The translations under genes and the position numbers were made by a program. A DNA stretch of 46,023 nt from JAEXNA01 sp041676625 (GTDB lineage: Bacteria; Vulcanimicrobiota; Xenobia; Xenobiales; JADMJV01): assembly GCA_041676625.1 (NCBI GenBank), contig JBAYRN010000032.1, positions 1 to 46,023 on the forward strand, in the 5' to 3' direction. Below, one piece after another: positions 40,927 through 46,023 of the stretch. Each line of letters opens with the position of its first letter. Position 1 is the stretch's first letter. A model generated the notes under the pieces. It was not told the origin of the DNA, did no database searches, and saw only the letters and a list, made by a program, of their open reading frames with translations.

Positions 40927-41763
40927 CTAACGCTTGTTCAGCAGGGAATAGATCTTGCGCGGATACTCCGCCATTTCTCTATACTTGCCAGGGGCGCCGT
41001 TCTTGTAAACCAGGACACAAGCCTGGTAGAGGGGGGAGTCGGCCGGACCGGAACCCACCAGGGCGTTCCAATCCAGAGGATTCTTGCCCATTTCCACAGC
41101 CTTGGCCATGGCCCTCATCACGGTGCCGCCGCCGCCGTTGTAGCTGGCGAACCCGAGGTGAAACAGGTTATCTCCGGTGGGGGTACCGGCCGTTTGGTAG
41201 TGCTGATGCACGGTGGTTCCGAAGGAGAGCTTTTTCTCCGGCCGACCCAGTAAAATTCCGTAGTAGTTGTCGGGCTGCAGGACCACGAGTTGCTTTTCTG
41301 CTAAAACCTTCACTCCCGCGGGGATCGCTTTTTCCGGGATCAGGCGCTCGTCGACCGGGTGAAGGGAGAGCCCGAAGCGCTTGGCGGTGTCGGGTGAGAG
41401 CTGGACCAGTCCAGCGCAGCCGGTTCGGCTGTAGGCGTTGGTCTTGAAAGAGGACTCCACGGCGATGAGGGCCTTGAACATCATGGGATCCAGTGGGTTC
41501 TCCTGGTCGGTCCAGTGCTCCAGTATCGATTGTTCGATGAGATCGTTGTAGGCGTTTTCCGCTGCGCCGTAGCCCCAACTTGTCTTGAGATCGCCGTAGG
41601 CTGGTCGGTGGATACTCGTCGGTTGGTGGCTGGCCACCGGTGGCACCGAAAGAGGAGGTCCGGCCTGGGCCGGAGCGCTCAGTAGTCCGCAGAGAGCCGG
41701 GCCCAGCAGGGCCGTAGAGAGAACGGTTTTACCTAATTTGGAGATCTTCTCACGAAAATTCAT
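40927..41763 (-). CDS. Lytic transglycosylase (SLT domain)
   Basis: Cleaves the MurNAc-GlcNAc bond of peptidoglycan to give anhydro-muramyl ends. 278 aa with a Sec signal peptide (basic KISKLGKT, hydrophobic core, cleavage after AQA34). SLT motifs: FKALIAVESSFKTNAYS with the catalytic E103, GCAGLVQLSPDTAKRFGL, PEKAIPAGVKVL and FASYNGGGGTVMRAM near the end. Exported to the periplasm or cell wall. ATG start. Probably forms a unit with the downstream helical protein. Confidence 0.9.
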   Translation of the reverse strand: MNFREKISKLGKTVLSTALLGPALCGLLSAPAQAGPPLSVPPVASHQPTSIHRPAYGDLKTSWGYGAAENAYNDLIEQSILEHWTDQENPLDPMMFKALIAVESSFKTNAYSRTGCAGLVQLSPDTAKRFGLSLHPVDERLIPEKAIPAGVKVLAEKQLVVLQPDNYYGILLGRPEKKLSFGTTVHQHYQTAGTPTGDNLFHLGFASYNGGGGTVMRAMAKAVEMGKNPLDWNALVGSGPADSPLYQACVLVYKNGAPGKYREMAEYPRKIYSLLNKR

Positions 41764-41814
41764 AGATTTGCATGTTCTCAGGGGTGGGTTATGTCCCTAC
41801 CATGGAAGAGGAAA

Positions 41815-42318
41815 TCAGGACCGACCGGACTCGAAGAGGAGGAAGCGGTTTCCTTCCGGCTCGAGGTAGATCAAGAGCCGGTGCTCGGGATAGGCGAGAA
41901 AGGAGCGGCTCTGCTCGCCTATGGTTCTAGAACTGCCGCCGTGCGGGGGAGGCCCCAGGGCCTCCTCGAACTGCAGAGCGGTCCAAGCGCGGGCATCGAC
42001 CCCGTCGATCTCCGGCACTCCACCGGTAATTTTGTGAACCGAGCCGGATTCGTCGTACTCCACCTGAATACTCGGACTCTCCATGCGCGACCAGTGCTCC
42101 TCAAACTCATTGGGCTGAAAGCGCCGGTGGTCCGAAGAGTTGAGGGCCGAGGCCACGCTTTCTCGGTCGTCTCGGAGGTCCAGACCGGAGATAGTGGCAC
42201 GACTTGGGGTTGGTTTTTGGCTGTAAACAGCGGCCACCACCACCAGCACCAGGGCCAGCAGAAAAAAATCTCTCTTCTTCCTGAAAAAATTCGGTTTAGG
42301 GCTCGACCTGCTCACCAA
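41815..42318 (-). CDS. Membrane-anchored hypothetical protein
   Basis: 167 aa. Basic N-terminus NFFRKKRDF followed by one helix (FLLALVLVVVAAVYSQ), then a soluble extracytoplasmic part with GLDLRDDRESVASALN and YDESGSVHKITGGVPEIDG, vaguely like small BamE/SmpA-type lipoproteins, but the similarity is too weak to name. Start TTG 42318 or GTG 42315, both without a clear ribosome-binding site. Divergent from rpoC. An equally long plus-strand frame covers the same DNA but lacks the membrane-anchor logic, so I prefer this strand. Confidence 0.55.
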   Translation of the reverse strand: MVSRSSPKPNFFRKKRDFFLLALVLVVVAAVYSQKPTPSRATISGLDLRDDRESVASALNSSDHRRFQPNEFEEHWSRMESPSIQVEYDESGSVHKITGGVPEIDGVDARAWTALQFEEALGPPPHGGSSRTIGEQSRSFLAYPEHRLLIYLEPEGNRFLLFESGRS

Positions 42319-42369
42319 TATAAGTTAGCATACGCAACTGTTTGGAGAAAGCACTGTGAGATTTTTTGA

Positions 42370-42530
42370 CCTGAGGGGAGACTCAGGAAGGAATTTTGTG
42401 TTTTTTCTAGACAGGTAGCAGGAGTTTAGCAGGCTTTCTAGGATAGGCGCGATTCGACCACGGCCCGTCCTGGTTGTCTATTGTGCTATGGACGGCTGAA
42501 AGAGGAGCTGGGAACTAGCTCCACGGAGGA
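42370..42530 (+). promoter_or_regulatory. rpoC leader with two hairpins and a distant ribosome-binding site
   Basis: CCTGAG-N6-CTCAGG (42370-42387) and GGAGCT-N7-AGCTCC (42504-42522) are perfect 6-bp hairpins. The second sits 2 bp before GGAGG (42525-42529), which is 14 bases from the rpoC ATG. TTGACC (42366-42371) is a possible -35 with no good -10. No promoter is called with confidence. Confidence 0.35.
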
Positions 42531-42543
42531 AAAACCGAACAAT

Positions 42544-46023
<3,480 letters not shown>

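Noticed and set aside
41791..42369. Plus-strand 192-codon frame opposite the membrane-anchored hypothetical protein
   Set aside because: No signal, motif or ribosome-binding site; the minus strand shows an N-terminal anchor. Not fully excluded.

Overview
The window is a GC-rich bacterial chromosome segment. It is dominated by a near-complete division and cell-wall (dcw) cluster and ends inside rpoC. MurE carries the DNPR signature of the meso-diaminopimelate type, and there is a DUF881 / small-basic-protein pair of the kind usually found in Gram-positive-like (Terrabacteria) lineages. TTG and GTG starts are very common. I cannot name the species; an uncultured phylum related to the Terrabacteria is my best inference.

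Layout. 1-3304 (+): partial rseP, a Sua5/TsaC-type protein and birA. 3370-3654 (-): clpS-like gene. 3664-3930: regulatory region with a LexA-like box, a consensus promoter and five 10-bp-phased MraZ repeats. 3924-17551 (+): mraZ, small ORF, rsmH, ftsL, ftsI, small ORF, murE, murF, mraY, murD, ftsW, murG, murC. After a terminator come ftsQ (17665) and DUF881-sbp (18604-19792). No murB, ddl, ftsA or ftsZ is present.

19800-25510 is accessory: a small zinc-protease-like gene (-), an initiator tRNA-fMet with its own promoter and terminator (+), a chimeric remnant in which a GspF/PilC fragment is joined out of frame to a Ser/Thr-kinase fragment, a prepilin-like surface protein (-) and a large phospholipase-D-superfamily protein (-).

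25637-36464 is the most interesting stretch. A plus-strand set encodes a polytopic membrane protein, a double zinc-ribbon DUF4178 protein, a 59-residue peptide, a membrane-embedded spermidine-synthase-like enzyme and a Tat-type flavin oxidase. It is followed by a compact four-gene cassette: radical SAM/SPASM protein, PGM1-like ATP-grasp peptide ligase, nucleoside deaminase-fold enzyme and O-methyltransferase. This looks like an uncharacterised biosynthetic or small-molecule conjugation pathway, possibly linked to polyamine chemistry.

36539-42318 holds a giant patatin-like protein, an AT-richer island with decayed genes (a regulator tail and a frameshifted minus-strand gene), a lytic transglycosylase and two small hypothetical proteins. 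rpoC starts at 42544 with a 225-bp leader and, unusually, no rpoB upstream; it runs off the right edge.
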